NCBI RefSeq assembly: GCF_007827365.1
Contig: NZ_VISI01000002.1
Location: 2,361,001-2,425,000 of the forward strand
From: Olleya sp. Hel_I_94
GTDB taxonomy: Bacteria; Bacteroidota; Bacteroidia; Flavobacteriales; Flavobacteriaceae
Length of the DNA: 64,000 nt
Direction of reading: 5' to 3'
Positions 53,446 to 61,962 of the stretch are shown here, piece after piece. Each line of letters opens with the position of its first letter. Position 1 is the stretch's first letter. Made by a program: the position numbers and the translations under genes. The notes below the pieces were generated by a model. That model did no database searches. It was not told where the DNA came from and worked only from the letters and a program-made list of their open reading frames with translations.

Positions 53446-53679
53446 ATGTCAGACATTGCATCAAGAGTAAAAGCGATTATCGTAGACAAATTAGGTGTTG
53501 ATGAAAACGAAGTTGTAACTGAAGCTAGCTTCACAAACGACTTAGGAGCAGATTCATTAGACACTGTAGAATTAATCATGGAATTTGAAAAAGAATTCGA
53601 TATCCAGATTCCAGATGACCAAGCAGAAAACATTGCTACAGTAGGTCAAGCTGTATCTTATATTGAAGCTGCTAAATAA
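53446..53679 (+). CDS. acpP: Acyl carrier protein
   Basis: The carrier of fatty-acyl intermediates. The 77-residue acidic protein has the phosphopantetheine serine in [16 protein letters not shown] (Ser about 37). The length and motif are standard. It is the first gene of acpP-fabF-rnc, 11 bases before fabF, with a good promoter. Confidence 0.98.
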   Translation: MSDIASRVKAIIVDKLGVDENEVVTEASFTNDLGADSLDTVELIMEFEKEFDIQIPDDQAENIATVGQAVSYIEAAK

Positions 53680-53690
53680 GCACAATATTT

Positions 53691-54941
53691 ATGGAACTTA
53701 AGCGAGTAGTAGTTACAGGATTAGGAGCGTTAACGCCAATTGGAAACACTAAGGACGAGTATTGGTCTGGTCTTATTAGTGGTAAAAGTGGTGCTGCACC
53801 TATAACATATTTTGATACTGAAAAGTTCAAGACAAACTTTGCTTGCGAGTTAAAAAATTTCGTGGCAACTGATTTTCTAGATAGAAAAGAAGCCCGCAAA
53901 ATGGACAGGTTTACGCAGTACGCAATGGTCGCATCTGATGAGGCTATTGCGGACTCTAAACTAGACTTAGAGACCATAAATAAATTAAGAGTAGGTGTAA
54001 TTTGGGGAGCCGGAATTGGTGGATTAGAAACATTTCAAAATGAGGTGTTAAATTTTGCCGAAGGTGATGGTACTCCAAGATTTAATCCTTTTTTCATCCC
54101 TAAGATGATTGCAGACATTGCTCCAGGAAACATTTCTATAAAAAATGGTTTTATGGGTCCTAATTACACAACTGTATCTGCATGTGCATCTTCTGCAAAC
54201 GCAATGATAGATGCCTTAAATTATATACGTTTAGGACATTGTGATGTTATTGTTACAGGAGGTAGTGAAGCAGCAGTTACAATTGCTGGAATGGGAGGAT
54301 TTAATGCAATGCATGCTTTATCAACCAGAAATGAAAGTCCAGAAACAGCATCAAGACCTTTTGATGCCACTCGTGATGGATTTGTTTTAGGTGAAGGAGC
54401 AGGTGCAATTATTCTAGAAGAATATGAGCACGCTAAAGCAAGAGGAGCCAAAATCTACGCAGAAGTTTTAGGAGGCGGAATGTCCTCTGACGCTTACCAC
54501 ATGACTGCACCACATCCAGACGGAATTGGAGTAATTGCAGTAATGAAAAACTGTTTAGAAAACGCTGGTTTAAAACCAGAAGACGTTGATCACATTAATA
54601 CGCATGGTACATCTACACCTTTAGGTGATGTTGCCGAGTTAAAAGCTATTAAAGAAGTTTTTGGTGATCACGCAAAAAATATTAATATCAATTCTACCAA
54701 GTCTATGACTGGGCATTTATTAGGTGCTGCAGGTGCTATTGAGTCTATTGCTGCTATATTAGCAATGGAACATGGTATTGTGCCACCAACAATAAATCAT
54801 ACTACTATAGACGAAAATATTGATCCAGATTTAAATTTAACACTTAATGCACCTCAAAAAAGAGAGATTAATGTTGCTATGAGCAATACTTTTGGTTTTG
54901 GAGGACACAATGCTTGTGTGTTATTTAAAAAACTAGACTAG
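53691..54941 (+). CDS. fabF: 3-oxoacyl-ACP synthase II
   Basis: An elongating condensing enzyme of fatty acid synthesis. The 416-residue protein has the catalytic cysteine in TVSACASSANAMIDAL (about 163) and the two catalytic histidines in NTHGTSTPLGD and KSMTGHLLGAAGAIES. The ending NTFGFGGHNACVLFKK is characteristic. It lies between acpP and rnc, a common bacterial order. Confidence 0.97.
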   Translation: MELKRVVVTGLGALTPIGNTKDEYWSGLISGKSGAAPITYFDTEKFKTNFACELKNFVATDFLDRKEARKMDRFTQYAMVASDEAIADSKLDLETINKLRVGVIWGAGIGGLETFQNEVLNFAEGDGTPRFNPFFIPKMIADIAPGNISIKNGFMGPNYTTVSACASSANAMIDALNYIRLGHCDVIVTGGSEAAVTIAGMGGFNAMHALSTRNESPETASRPFDATRDGFVLGEGAGAIILEEYEHAKARGAKIYAEVLGGGMSSDAYHMTAPHPDGIGVIAVMKNCLENAGLKPEDVDHINTHGTSTPLGDVAELKAIKEVFGDHAKNININSTKSMTGHLLGAAGAIESIAAILAMEHGIVPPTINHTTIDENIDPDLNLTLNAPQKREINVAMSNTFGFGGHNACVLFKKLD

Positions 54942-54950
54942 TTTTATTGA

Positions 54951-55697
54951 ATGAAACGCATTCGTAACATATTTAATTCCCAATCAAATGACGATGGGAA
55001 TTTTTTTGTGGCAATATCTAAAATACTAAAGTTTAAACCAAAAACTTTAAAGTTTTATCAAACAGCCTTTACGCATCGTTCCATGAATATTAAAGACGAA
55101 AAAGGACACATAATTAATTATGAACGTTTAGAGTTTTTAGGCGACGCTATGCTTAGTGCTGTGATTGCGCATCATTTATACATGGAAGTCCCTGGAGGTG
55201 ATGAAGGTTATCTAACTAAAATGCGATCAAAAGTAGTTAGTCGAGAACATTTAAATGAACTTGGTAAAGATTTAGGACTTATAGATCTTGTAGAAAGTAA
55301 AATACCTAAAGGTCAATTTGGAGATAATATACATGGTAACCTATTTGAAGCGTTAATAGGTGCAATATATCTTGACAAAGGTTACAAAAACTGTGATAAG
55401 TTTATTCAAAAACGGGTTATAGATCCTTATGTTGATATCGAAAAACTAGAAGGTAAAGTCATAAGCTATAAAAGTTTATTGATAGAGTGGTGTCAAAAAG
55501 AAAAAAAGGTCTTTGACTACAATGTTTATGAAGACACTGGTAATGACAATATTAAACACTTCTCTGTAAAATTATCTATTGACTCAAAAATAGTAGCTAA
55601 GGCTAGAGCAACTTCAAAAAAGAAAGCTGAAGAAAAAGCATCCAAACGCGCCTTTTTTGCACTTCAAAGTCAAATTACTAAAGCTGGCTTTATATAA
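54951..55697 (+). CDS. rnc: Ribonuclease III
   Basis: Cleaves double-stranded RNA in rRNA processing and mRNA decay. The 248-residue protein has the signature NYERLEFLGDAMLSAVIAHHL with the catalytic acids, then GNLFEALIGAIYLDKGY. The C-terminal double-stranded-RNA-binding domain starts at about residue 178 and ends RATSKKKAEEKASKRAFFAL. It starts nine bases after fabF. Confidence 0.96.
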   Translation: MKRIRNIFNSQSNDDGNFFVAISKILKFKPKTLKFYQTAFTHRSMNIKDEKGHIINYERLEFLGDAMLSAVIAHHLYMEVPGGDEGYLTKMRSKVVSREHLNELGKDLGLIDLVESKIPKGQFGDNIHGNLFEALIGAIYLDKGYKNCDKFIQKRVIDPYVDIEKLEGKVISYKSLLIEWCQKEKKVFDYNVYEDTGNDNIKHFSVKLSIDSKIVAKARATSKKKAEEKASKRAFFALQSQITKAGFI

Positions 55698-55833
55698 TAA
55701 AAGTACTATTCTTAAATTCTTAATAATTTAGGTTTAACTAAAACGTTTTCGTGGTTTTTTGTTGTTAAGTTTAAGTAAAATTGAATTATAATAAGCGTTT
55801 AAATGCTATATTTACAATTAATTTTATATTAAA

Positions 55834-56319
55834 ATGGCTGTTCGGAAACTCTCCTTAGATGATTTTTTAGAAGAAGAGCATTACGCATTAATAGGTATTC
55901 ATTGCGTAATAGAAGACTATAGATTAGCTTTTTTAATAAATCAAACATTAGATATTAAACTTAGAAGACGGTTAGACGACCTAACCAATCCAAGTTTAAA
56001 TTCCAGTTATGCATTGTTTGAGTGGTTTGACGAAAAACAACTTACCACATACCACCTAGTAGCCAATACATGTAAGGTACAGCATAATAATTTACAGCAA
56101 CAATCAAATTCGTTATTTGGAGAAGACTCAACAGGTGCAACTAATTTTTATTTGTTACCAGAATTTAAAAAAGTAAATTATCTTCTTAAAATAGAAACCG
56201 AATTCCATAATAAAGAAAAAATTATTTTAAATAACATTCTAAGGATTCCACAAGTAGTGACTGCTTACAGTATAGACACAGATGCTTTAAAATCCAAGGA
56301 CAATTTAATATTCAACTAA
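55834..56319 (+). CDS. IPExxxVDY-family protein
   Basis: A 161-residue cytosolic protein that belongs by position and pattern to a Bacteroidota family named for a C-terminal IPExxxVDY-like motif. Here the motif reads RIPQVVTAYSID (about 137-148), a variant. There is no signal peptide or membrane segment. Function unknown. Its stop codon shares one base with the pyk start (TAATG), so translation is coupled, and the location between rnc and pyk is conserved in flavobacteria to my knowledge. Confidence 0.75.
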   Translation: MAVRKLSLDDFLEEEHYALIGIHCVIEDYRLAFLINQTLDIKLRRRLDDLTNPSLNSSYALFEWFDEKQLTTYHLVANTCKVQHNNLQQQSNSLFGEDSTGATNFYLLPEFKKVNYLLKIETEFHNKEKIILNNILRIPQVVTAYSIDTDALKSKDNLIFN

Positions 56320-57761
56320 TGCCAATAAGAAAAAAAACTAAGATCGTTGCAACTTTAGGACCAGCAACTAGCAGCAAAGAGGTATTAAAAGGTATGTTAG
56401 ACGAAGGTGCTAATGTATTTAGAATCAACTTCTCTCACGCAGATTATAAAGACGTTGAAGAACGTGTAAAAATGATACGAGAGCTAAACGACGAGTTTGG
56501 TTATAATGCTTCCATATTAGGAGACTTGCAAGGACCAAAACTTCGTGTAGGAGTGATGAAGGGAGAGGTAATTGTAAATCCTGGAGACGAGATTGTTTTT
56601 GCAACAGGTAAACGTTTTGAAGGGACTAAAGATCGTGTATACATGACTTATGACCGTTTTCCGCAGGATGCAAAACCAGGAGAACGTATCCTTTTAGATG
56701 ACGGAAAATTAATTTTTGAAGTACTATCAACAGATAAAAAATCAGAAGTAAAAGCCAAGGTAATTCAAGGTGGACCATTAAAATCTAAAAAAGGAGTTAA
56801 CCTTCCTAATACAAATATCTCTCAGCCAGCTTTAACAGAAAAAGACGTCGAAGACGCTATTTTTGCATGTAAGTTAGGAGTCGATTGGATGGCCTTATCA
56901 TTTGTGCGTCATGCAGAGGATTTAATGCAATTACAAGAACTAATAAAAAAACATAGCGATCATAAAATTCCGATTATTGCAAAAATCGAAAAACCAGAAG
57001 CAGTAGAAAACATAGACAAAATTGTAGCCTATTGTGACGGATTAATGGTAGCACGTGGTGATCTTGGAGTAGAGATTCCTGCAGAAGAAGTACCATTAGT
57101 TCAAAAACAACTAGTACTACGTGCAAAACGTGCCAGAATACCAGTAATTATAGCAACACAAATGATGGAAACTATGATTACTAGTTTAACACCAACACGA
57201 GCAGAAGTTAATGACGTTGCAAACAGTGTAATGGATGGTGCAGATGCAGTAATGCTATCAGGAGAGACAAGTGTAGGACAATACCCTGTGCAAGTTATCA
57301 GACAAATGTCTAACATTATCAAAAGTGTAGAAAACTCTGAGCTAATAAAGGTACCACAATCACCACCACACATACGTACCAACAGATATATTACAAAATC
57401 CATATGTTATCACGCAGCACACATGGCTAATGATATTGACGCAAAAGCAATATCAACATTAACCAATAGTGGATACACAGCGTTTCAGATATCAGCATGG
57501 AGACCAAAATCACATATATTAGTATTTACCTCAAACAAGCGTATATTAACGCAGTTAAATTTACTTTGGGGAGTAACAGCGTTTTATTACGACAAGTTTG
57601 TTAGCACAGACGAGACCATAGAAGACGTAAACGCTATTGCATGTAAAAAAGGGTTTTTAGAAGTAGGAGACATGTTAATAAGTTTAGCAGCCATGCCAAT
57701 TCAAGAAAAAGGAATGGTAAACACGCTAAGAGTCACAGAGATTACAAGTTGTAGTTTTTAA
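56319..57761 (+). CDS. pyk: Pyruvate kinase
   Basis: Converts phosphoenolpyruvate and ADP to pyruvate and ATP. The 480-residue protein has KTKIVATLGPATSSKEVL, INFSHADYKDVEERV, ILGDLQGPKLRVG, and NLPNTNISQPALTEKD. The catalytic region IPIIAKIEKPEAVENID and GLMVARGDLGVEIPAEEVP lead to MMETMITSLTPTRAEVNDVA. The length lacks the extra C-terminal domain of some bacterial forms. It is coupled to the upstream gene. A copy of the dispersed repeat lies between it and its terminator. Confidence 0.97.
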   Translation: MPIRKKTKIVATLGPATSSKEVLKGMLDEGANVFRINFSHADYKDVEERVKMIRELNDEFGYNASILGDLQGPKLRVGVMKGEVIVNPGDEIVFATGKRFEGTKDRVYMTYDRFPQDAKPGERILLDDGKLIFEVLSTDKKSEVKAKVIQGGPLKSKKGVNLPNTNISQPALTEKDVEDAIFACKLGVDWMALSFVRHAEDLMQLQELIKKHSDHKIPIIAKIEKPEAVENIDKIVAYCDGLMVARGDLGVEIPAEEVPLVQKQLVLRAKRARIPVIIATQMMETMITSLTPTRAEVNDVANSVMDGADAVMLSGETSVGQYPVQVIRQMSNIIKSVENSELIKVPQSPPHIRTNRYITKSICYHAAHMANDIDAKAISTLTNSGYTAFQISAWRPKSHILVFTSNKRILTQLNLLWGVTAFYYDKFVSTDETIEDVNAIACKKGFLEVGDMLISLAAMPIQEKGMVNTLRVTEITSCSF

Positions 57762-57768
57762 AATAACT

Positions 57769-57858
57769 TGGGCGTTACCACAAGGGTCGCGCTATCCACT
57801 ATATCTTTTTTGCGCATAAGCGCGCACAAAAAAGGATGTCGTTTCTATCGCTAACGCA
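57769..57858 (+). repeat. 90-bp dispersed repeat, copy B
   Basis: 90 bases, 84 identical to copy A (31895-31984, opposite strand). It starts seven bases past the pyk stop, with the GGGCGTTACC end toward pyk, just as copy A starts seven bases past the queD stop. It therefore sits in the 3' UTR ahead of a regular terminator. Confidence 0.9.
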
Positions 57859-57882
57859 TAGCCAAGCACAAAACATTAAATT

Positions 57883-57912
57883 AAAACCAGTTATAGAGAT
57901 ATAACTGGTTTT
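57883..57912 (+). terminator. Rho-independent terminator of pyk
   Basis: A 12-bp perfect stem (57883-57894 with 57901-57912), a 6-base loop and a T-run, 122 bases past the pyk stop and after repeat copy B. Confidence 0.88.
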
Positions 57913-58025
57913 TTGTTTTAAAACACTTACAAACTATGTTAAATATTAATCAAAATAGCAATTAAATTAGTCAGTTAAGTAATGATTATGTAATTTAAAG
58001 TAATAAACGATTAATAGTATATAAA

Positions 58026-58310
58026 ATGAACAACCTAGCGATACAAACAATAGAAAAAGAGCAAATAAAATTTTTAAAATTCCCTAAAGAAGAATTATTA
58101 TCCTCGAAAAAAGAAAAAGTAGAACGCTGTCAGACTTTAATAAGAGCAATGGTATTGGGTAATATAGAGCACGAGAAAGTACATATTTTGTTTGCAGACA
58201 ACGAAGGATTAAAAAGAGTAAACACCACAATTTGGGGAGTAACAGAAGACTATGTAATATTAAAAACGTCTACAATTATTCCAATGGAGCGTATTGTATC
58301 TGTAGCCTAG
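58026..58310 (+). CDS. Small conserved hypothetical protein
   Basis: A 94-residue cytosolic protein without signal peptide. An N-terminal helical half rich in Lys/Glu precedes a beta-rich half (KVHILFADNEGLKRVNTTIWGVTEDYVILKTSTIIPMERIVSV). The latter looks like a small barrel of the kind seen in regulatory or RNA-binding proteins, but I recognise no family. It is a single gene, convergent with dinB and overlapping it by four bases. Confidence 0.7.
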   Translation: MNNLAIQTIEKEQIKFLKFPKEELLSSKKEKVERCQTLIRAMVLGNIEHEKVHILFADNEGLKRVNTTIWGVTEDYVILKTSTIIPMERIVSVA

Positions 58311-59410
58311 AATTTAAAACTCAATTGGACACTAATGGTTTTATCCAACTCTATCTTTTTAGGTTTATTTAAAGTATTTAGATTGGATAATGAGATGCCA
58401 AGTAAACGCACAGAATTATTCATTTTTTCTTGATATAGCAAATCCTTTGCAGTATCCAAAATTATAGCAGCATCAGCAATAAAATAAGGTAATGTTTTAC
58501 TGCGTGTTTGTAGCGTAAAATCACTGTATTTAATTTTTAACGTAATAGTTTTTCCTGCAACTTTGCTATTAGCTAATCTTTTAGCAACTTCGTCAGCAAT
58601 AAGCTTTAGTTTTTCAAGCATAAAGACTTCTGAGGATAAGTTTTCAGTAAACGTACGCTCAGCAGCTAAACTTTTTCTAATTCTGTTTGGTTTTACTTCG
58701 CTGTTATGTATACCTCTAACAATGTAGTAATACGATTTTCCTGACTTGCCAAAGTTAGATTCTAAAAACTCAATTGATTTAGATTTTAAATCCTTACCGT
58801 TATAAATTCCCTTTTGGTACATTTTCTCGGCAGTAACCTTACCAATGCCATAAAATTTTCTAATGTCTAAAGCTTCTAAAAAAGCTAAAACCTCTTCAGG
58901 ATTTACAACTTTTTGTCCATTAGGTTTGTTGTAATCACTAGCGATTTTAGCAACAAATTTATTAATACTAATTCCAGCTGAAGCAGTTAAGCCAACTTCA
59001 TTAAAAATTCTAGATCTAATCTCTTCTGCTAACATAGATGCGCTAGGATTACCTTTTTTGTTTTGGGTAACATCTAAATAGGCTTCGTCCAAGGATAAAG
59101 GCTCTACCAAATCGGTATAATCGTAAAAAATTTTTCTAATTTTATTAGAGATTTCTTTATAGCGTTCAAAATCTGTTTTAACAAAAATTAGATGAGGACA
59201 TAATTTTATTGCCAATCTACCAGACATGGCGCTTTTGACTCCAAATTTTCTTGCTTCATAGCTGGCAGCACTAATAACACCACGTGATCCGCCACCTCCA
59301 ACAGCAATAGCTTTTCCTATAAGTTCAGGATTATCCATTTGGGCTACTGACGCGTAAAATGCGTCCATATCCACATGAATAATTTTTCTTATTGGTAAAT
59401 CGTTTTGCAT
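58307..59410 (-). CDS. dinB: DNA polymerase IV (Y family)
   Basis: A translesion polymerase. The 367-residue protein has HVDMDAFYASVAQMDNPELIGKAIAVGG (metal ligand Asp14), VEPLSLDEAYLDVTQNKKGN with the SLDEAYLD catalytic acids, and GISINKFVAKIASDYNKPNGQ. A helix-hairpin-helix thumb (FYGIGKVTAEKMYQKGIYNG) and little-finger domain follow. There is no clear beta-clamp motif at the extreme C-terminus. It is divergent from a CYTH gene, with a short palindrome between them. Confidence 0.95.
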   Translation of the reverse strand: MQNDLPIRKIIHVDMDAFYASVAQMDNPELIGKAIAVGGGGSRGVISAASYEARKFGVKSAMSGRLAIKLCPHLIFVKTDFERYKEISNKIRKIFYDYTDLVEPLSLDEAYLDVTQNKKGNPSASMLAEEIRSRIFNEVGLTASAGISINKFVAKIASDYNKPNGQKVVNPEEVLAFLEALDIRKFYGIGKVTAEKMYQKGIYNGKDLKSKSIEFLESNFGKSGKSYYYIVRGIHNSEVKPNRIRKSLAAERTFTENLSSEVFMLEKLKLIADEVAKRLANSKVAGKTITLKIKYSDFTLQTRSKTLPYFIADAAIILDTAKDLLYQEKMNNSVRLLGISLSNLNTLNKPKKIELDKTISVQLSFKF

Positions 59411-59421
59411 CTTGTAAATTT

Positions 59422-59436
59422 AGACATTAAATGTCT
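59422..59436. promoter_or_regulatory. Palindrome between dinB and CYTH gene
   Basis: AGACAT-TAA-ATGTCT is a perfect 6-bp inverted repeat, 12 bases upstream of the dinB start. It may be an operator for damage control, or chance. Confidence 0.35.
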
Positions 59437-59481
59437 TTTATTGATTTCAATTTAATTTAAGATTTATAATTACCTAAAAAA

Positions 59482-59949
59482 ATGATAGAAATAGAACGTA
59501 AATTTTTAGTCAAATCTAATGCCTTTAAAGCAGAAGCATTTAAACTCACCAAAATTACGCAAGGTTTTTTAAGTACTGACAAAAAAAGAACTGTAAGGGT
59601 AAGACTTAAAGATAATCAAGGGTTTTTAACTATAAAAGGAGAATCCTCAAGCAGTGGATTGTCTAGGTTTGAATGGGAGAAAGAAATCACAAAAGTAGAA
59701 GCAGAACAATTATTATTACTTTGCAAAAAAGGAGTAATTGATAAAACACGTTACGAAGTAAAAGTAGATGAGCATACGTTTGAAGTGGATGAGTTTTATG
59801 CAGATAACCAAGGGTTGGTCATTGCAGAAGTTGAGTTAAATCATGAAAACGAAACTTTTGTTAAACCGGAATGGTTAGGTGATGAAGTGACTGGAGATAT
59901 TAAATATTACAATTCACAACTTATTGAAAACCCATATTGTTCTTGGTAA
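59482..59949 (+). CDS. CYTH-domain protein (triphosphate tunnel metalloenzyme-like)
   Basis: A 155-residue cytosolic protein. The ExExK signature is in IEIERKFLV (about 3-7). Charged residues line an eight-stranded tunnel: TVRVRLKDNQGFLTIKGESS, FEWEKEI, KTRYEVKVDEHTFEVDEFY and LVIAEVEL. Members hydrolyse tripolyphosphate or nucleoside triphosphates, or make cAMP in the class IV cyclase branch. The exact substrate is unknown. It is divergent from dinB and has its own terminator. Confidence 0.9.
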   Translation: MIEIERKFLVKSNAFKAEAFKLTKITQGFLSTDKKRTVRVRLKDNQGFLTIKGESSSSGLSRFEWEKEITKVEAEQLLLLCKKGVIDKTRYEVKVDEHTFEVDEFYADNQGLVIAEVELNHENETFVKPEWLGDEVTGDIKYYNSQLIENPYCSW

Positions 59950-59977
59950 AGTGAGTGCTTTAAAACAGCTATAAATT

Positions 59978-60012
59978 AAAAAAGCCACATCTATAAAAGA
60001 TGTGGCTTTTTT
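59978..60012. terminator. Bidirectional Rho-independent terminator
   Basis: A 15-bp perfect stem (59978-59992 with 59998-60012), a 5-base loop, and A/T runs on both sides. It serves the CYTH gene and the convergent OmpA/PD40 gene. Confidence 0.92.
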
Positions 60013-60041
60013 TGGTTTTTAATTGGTTGTTAAACTAGTGT

Positions 60042-61943
60042 TTATTGTTTAGGTCCACCGCTTACGATTGTAAACTCAGAACGTCTGTTAAATTGATGTT
60101 GCTCTTCTGTACAACTAGATCCACAGTCATATAATAGCTCTGATTCTCCCTTACCATCTCCAGATATTCTGCTTGCATCAATACCTTTAGATATGATGTA
60201 AGCTACTGTAGATTTAGCTCTTCTATCAGATAAGCTCATGTTATAACCTGCAGGACCTCTACTATCTGTATGTGATGTTGCATAGATTACCATTTCTGGG
60301 TATTTATTCATCACTAAGACTAGTTTGTCTAACTCTAATGCTCCTTGTGGTGTAATGTTAGATTTGTCAAACTCAAAGTAAATTGGGTCTAACACCACTT
60401 TGTCTGCAACAATAATTTTCTTGATTGGTGTTAGGTCAACTGTAACAGCAAGACGGTCCTCTCGTTTTGTATTAACAGTTACTGCGTTATCTTCAAACTC
60501 TGCTTTAGTTACTTTTAAGCTAGTATCTAAGTCACAGTCTGTATTAAATGTTGCTACACCTTGTGCATTGGTTGTTTGTGTCCCTAATACTGATCCTTTA
60601 GCATCATGTAGTACTACTGTAGCATTAGCTAGTTTTTCTCCAGTTTCTGCATTTTCTACAGTTACAATTAGGTCTACATCACATAAGGCTTTAATTTCAT
60701 TAATAGCATAAATGTCATCACTTCCTTTTCCACCTTCACGGTTTGAAGACACGTAACCTTTTTTATCTGCATCAATATTAAAAGCAAAATCGTCTGCTTT
60801 ACTATTTATTGGTGCTCCCATATTTTTTACTTTTCCTGCATTAGAATATTCAGTATAAAATACATCTAAGTTACCTAAACCTAAGTGTCCATTTGAAGAG
60901 AAAAATAAATAGTCGCTTGATCCTGCGTATGGAAACATTTCTTGTCCTGAGGTATTAATCTTGTTTCCTAGGTTTTCTGGTGTTCCAACCATACCATCAG
61001 CTTCAATAGTTGCTTTGTAGATGTCGTACATACCAAATCCTCCTGGCATATCAGATGCAAAGTATAATGTTGTTCCGTCTTTGCTTACTGATGGGTTTTT
61101 TACAGAGTACGTATTAGTGTTAATATTTAACGGTTGTACTTTATCCCATTTGTCTCCAGATTTTGTCGCTTTAAATAACTGAATAACACTAATTTTTGTG
61201 TTCCCTGTTTCTAGCTTTTCGTACATATTCTCAAAAAAGCTTTCTCTAGAAAAATACATCGTGTTACCGTCTGGTGAGAATGATACCACACCTTCATGAT
61301 ATTTAGTGTTTATCTTTCCGTTAAGCAAATTTGGTTCAGCATAACTTCCGTCCTCTGCTTGTGCTATTTCATAGATGTCTAAAAACGGTTGGTCATTCCA
61401 TCCATAATTACGTCTAGAGTCATTTCTTGCAGAGGTAATATAAAGGGTTCCATCTTTTAAAGTCCCTCCAAAGTCTGAAGCTGCTGTATTAAAATCTAAA
61501 TTTTCTGCAGTAAATTTTGCTTCAGAGTTTAAGATGTCTTCTAAGTAATTTGGATTAGCAGTGTATGCTTTAGCTCTGTCGTCTGTGCTGTAAAGCGAAG
61601 CAAATTTTTTCATTTGTGCGTTTGAAGCATCATATTTACCATTTGCTTTTAACATCTCAGAATACTTATAAAGCATTTCTGGATCTGCTTTTGTTTCTAA
61701 TGCCTTAGCATACCATTTTTCTGCTTCTACGGTATTAAATGTATTGTAGTTTGCTTCGGCTAATCGTTGGTACACGTATGCGTCTGCTTCTCCTTTTTCT
61801 ACTAATTTGGTATAGGCTTTAGCTGCTTCAACAAACTCTAACTTATCAAAATGTTTGTCAGCACTTTTGGTCGCATCACTTTGAGCAAACCCATTGGCAC
61901 TGCTTAGTAATATCGCGAATATAAATAGTTGTATTTTTTTCAT
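60042..61943 (-). CDS. OmpA-family protein with TPR-like, PD40 and CarboxypepD_reg-like domains
   Basis: A 633-residue exported protein. The start is placed at 61943 (MKKIQLFIFAILLSSANGFA, a Sec signal), since the earlier in-frame ATG at 62012 overlaps the PorP-like gene and precedes the signal. Domains in order: helical TPR-like repeats (about 25-130), WD40/PD40-type propeller repeats (VSFSPDGNTMYFSRE, PSVSKDGTTLYFASDMPGG), and a carboxypeptidase-regulatory-like domain (CDVDLIVTVENAETGEKLAN). The C-terminal OmpA domain has YFEFDKSNITPQGALELDKL and NRRSEFTIV. It is the third gene of a T9SS-linked cluster and probably helps anchor its components to the cell wall. Confidence 0.9.
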   Translation of the reverse strand: MKKIQLFIFAILLSSANGFAQSDATKSADKHFDKLEFVEAAKAYTKLVEKGEADAYVYQRLAEANYNTFNTVEAEKWYAKALETKADPEMLYKYSEMLKANGKYDASNAQMKKFASLYSTDDRAKAYTANPNYLEDILNSEAKFTAENLDFNTAASDFGGTLKDGTLYITSARNDSRRNYGWNDQPFLDIYEIAQAEDGSYAEPNLLNGKINTKYHEGVVSFSPDGNTMYFSRESFFENMYEKLETGNTKISVIQLFKATKSGDKWDKVQPLNINTNTYSVKNPSVSKDGTTLYFASDMPGGFGMYDIYKATIEADGMVGTPENLGNKINTSGQEMFPYAGSSDYLFFSSNGHLGLGNLDVFYTEYSNAGKVKNMGAPINSKADDFAFNIDADKKGYVSSNREGGKGSDDIYAINEIKALCDVDLIVTVENAETGEKLANATVVLHDAKGSVLGTQTTNAQGVATFNTDCDLDTSLKVTKAEFEDNAVTVNTKREDRLAVTVDLTPIKKIIVADKVVLDPIYFEFDKSNITPQGALELDKLVLVMNKYPEMVIYATSHTDSRGPAGYNMSLSDRRAKSTVAYIISKGIDASRISGDGKGESELLYDCGSSCTEEQHQFNRRSEFTIVSGGPKQ

Positions 61944-61962
61944 TGTAATGGTTGGCTTTTGA

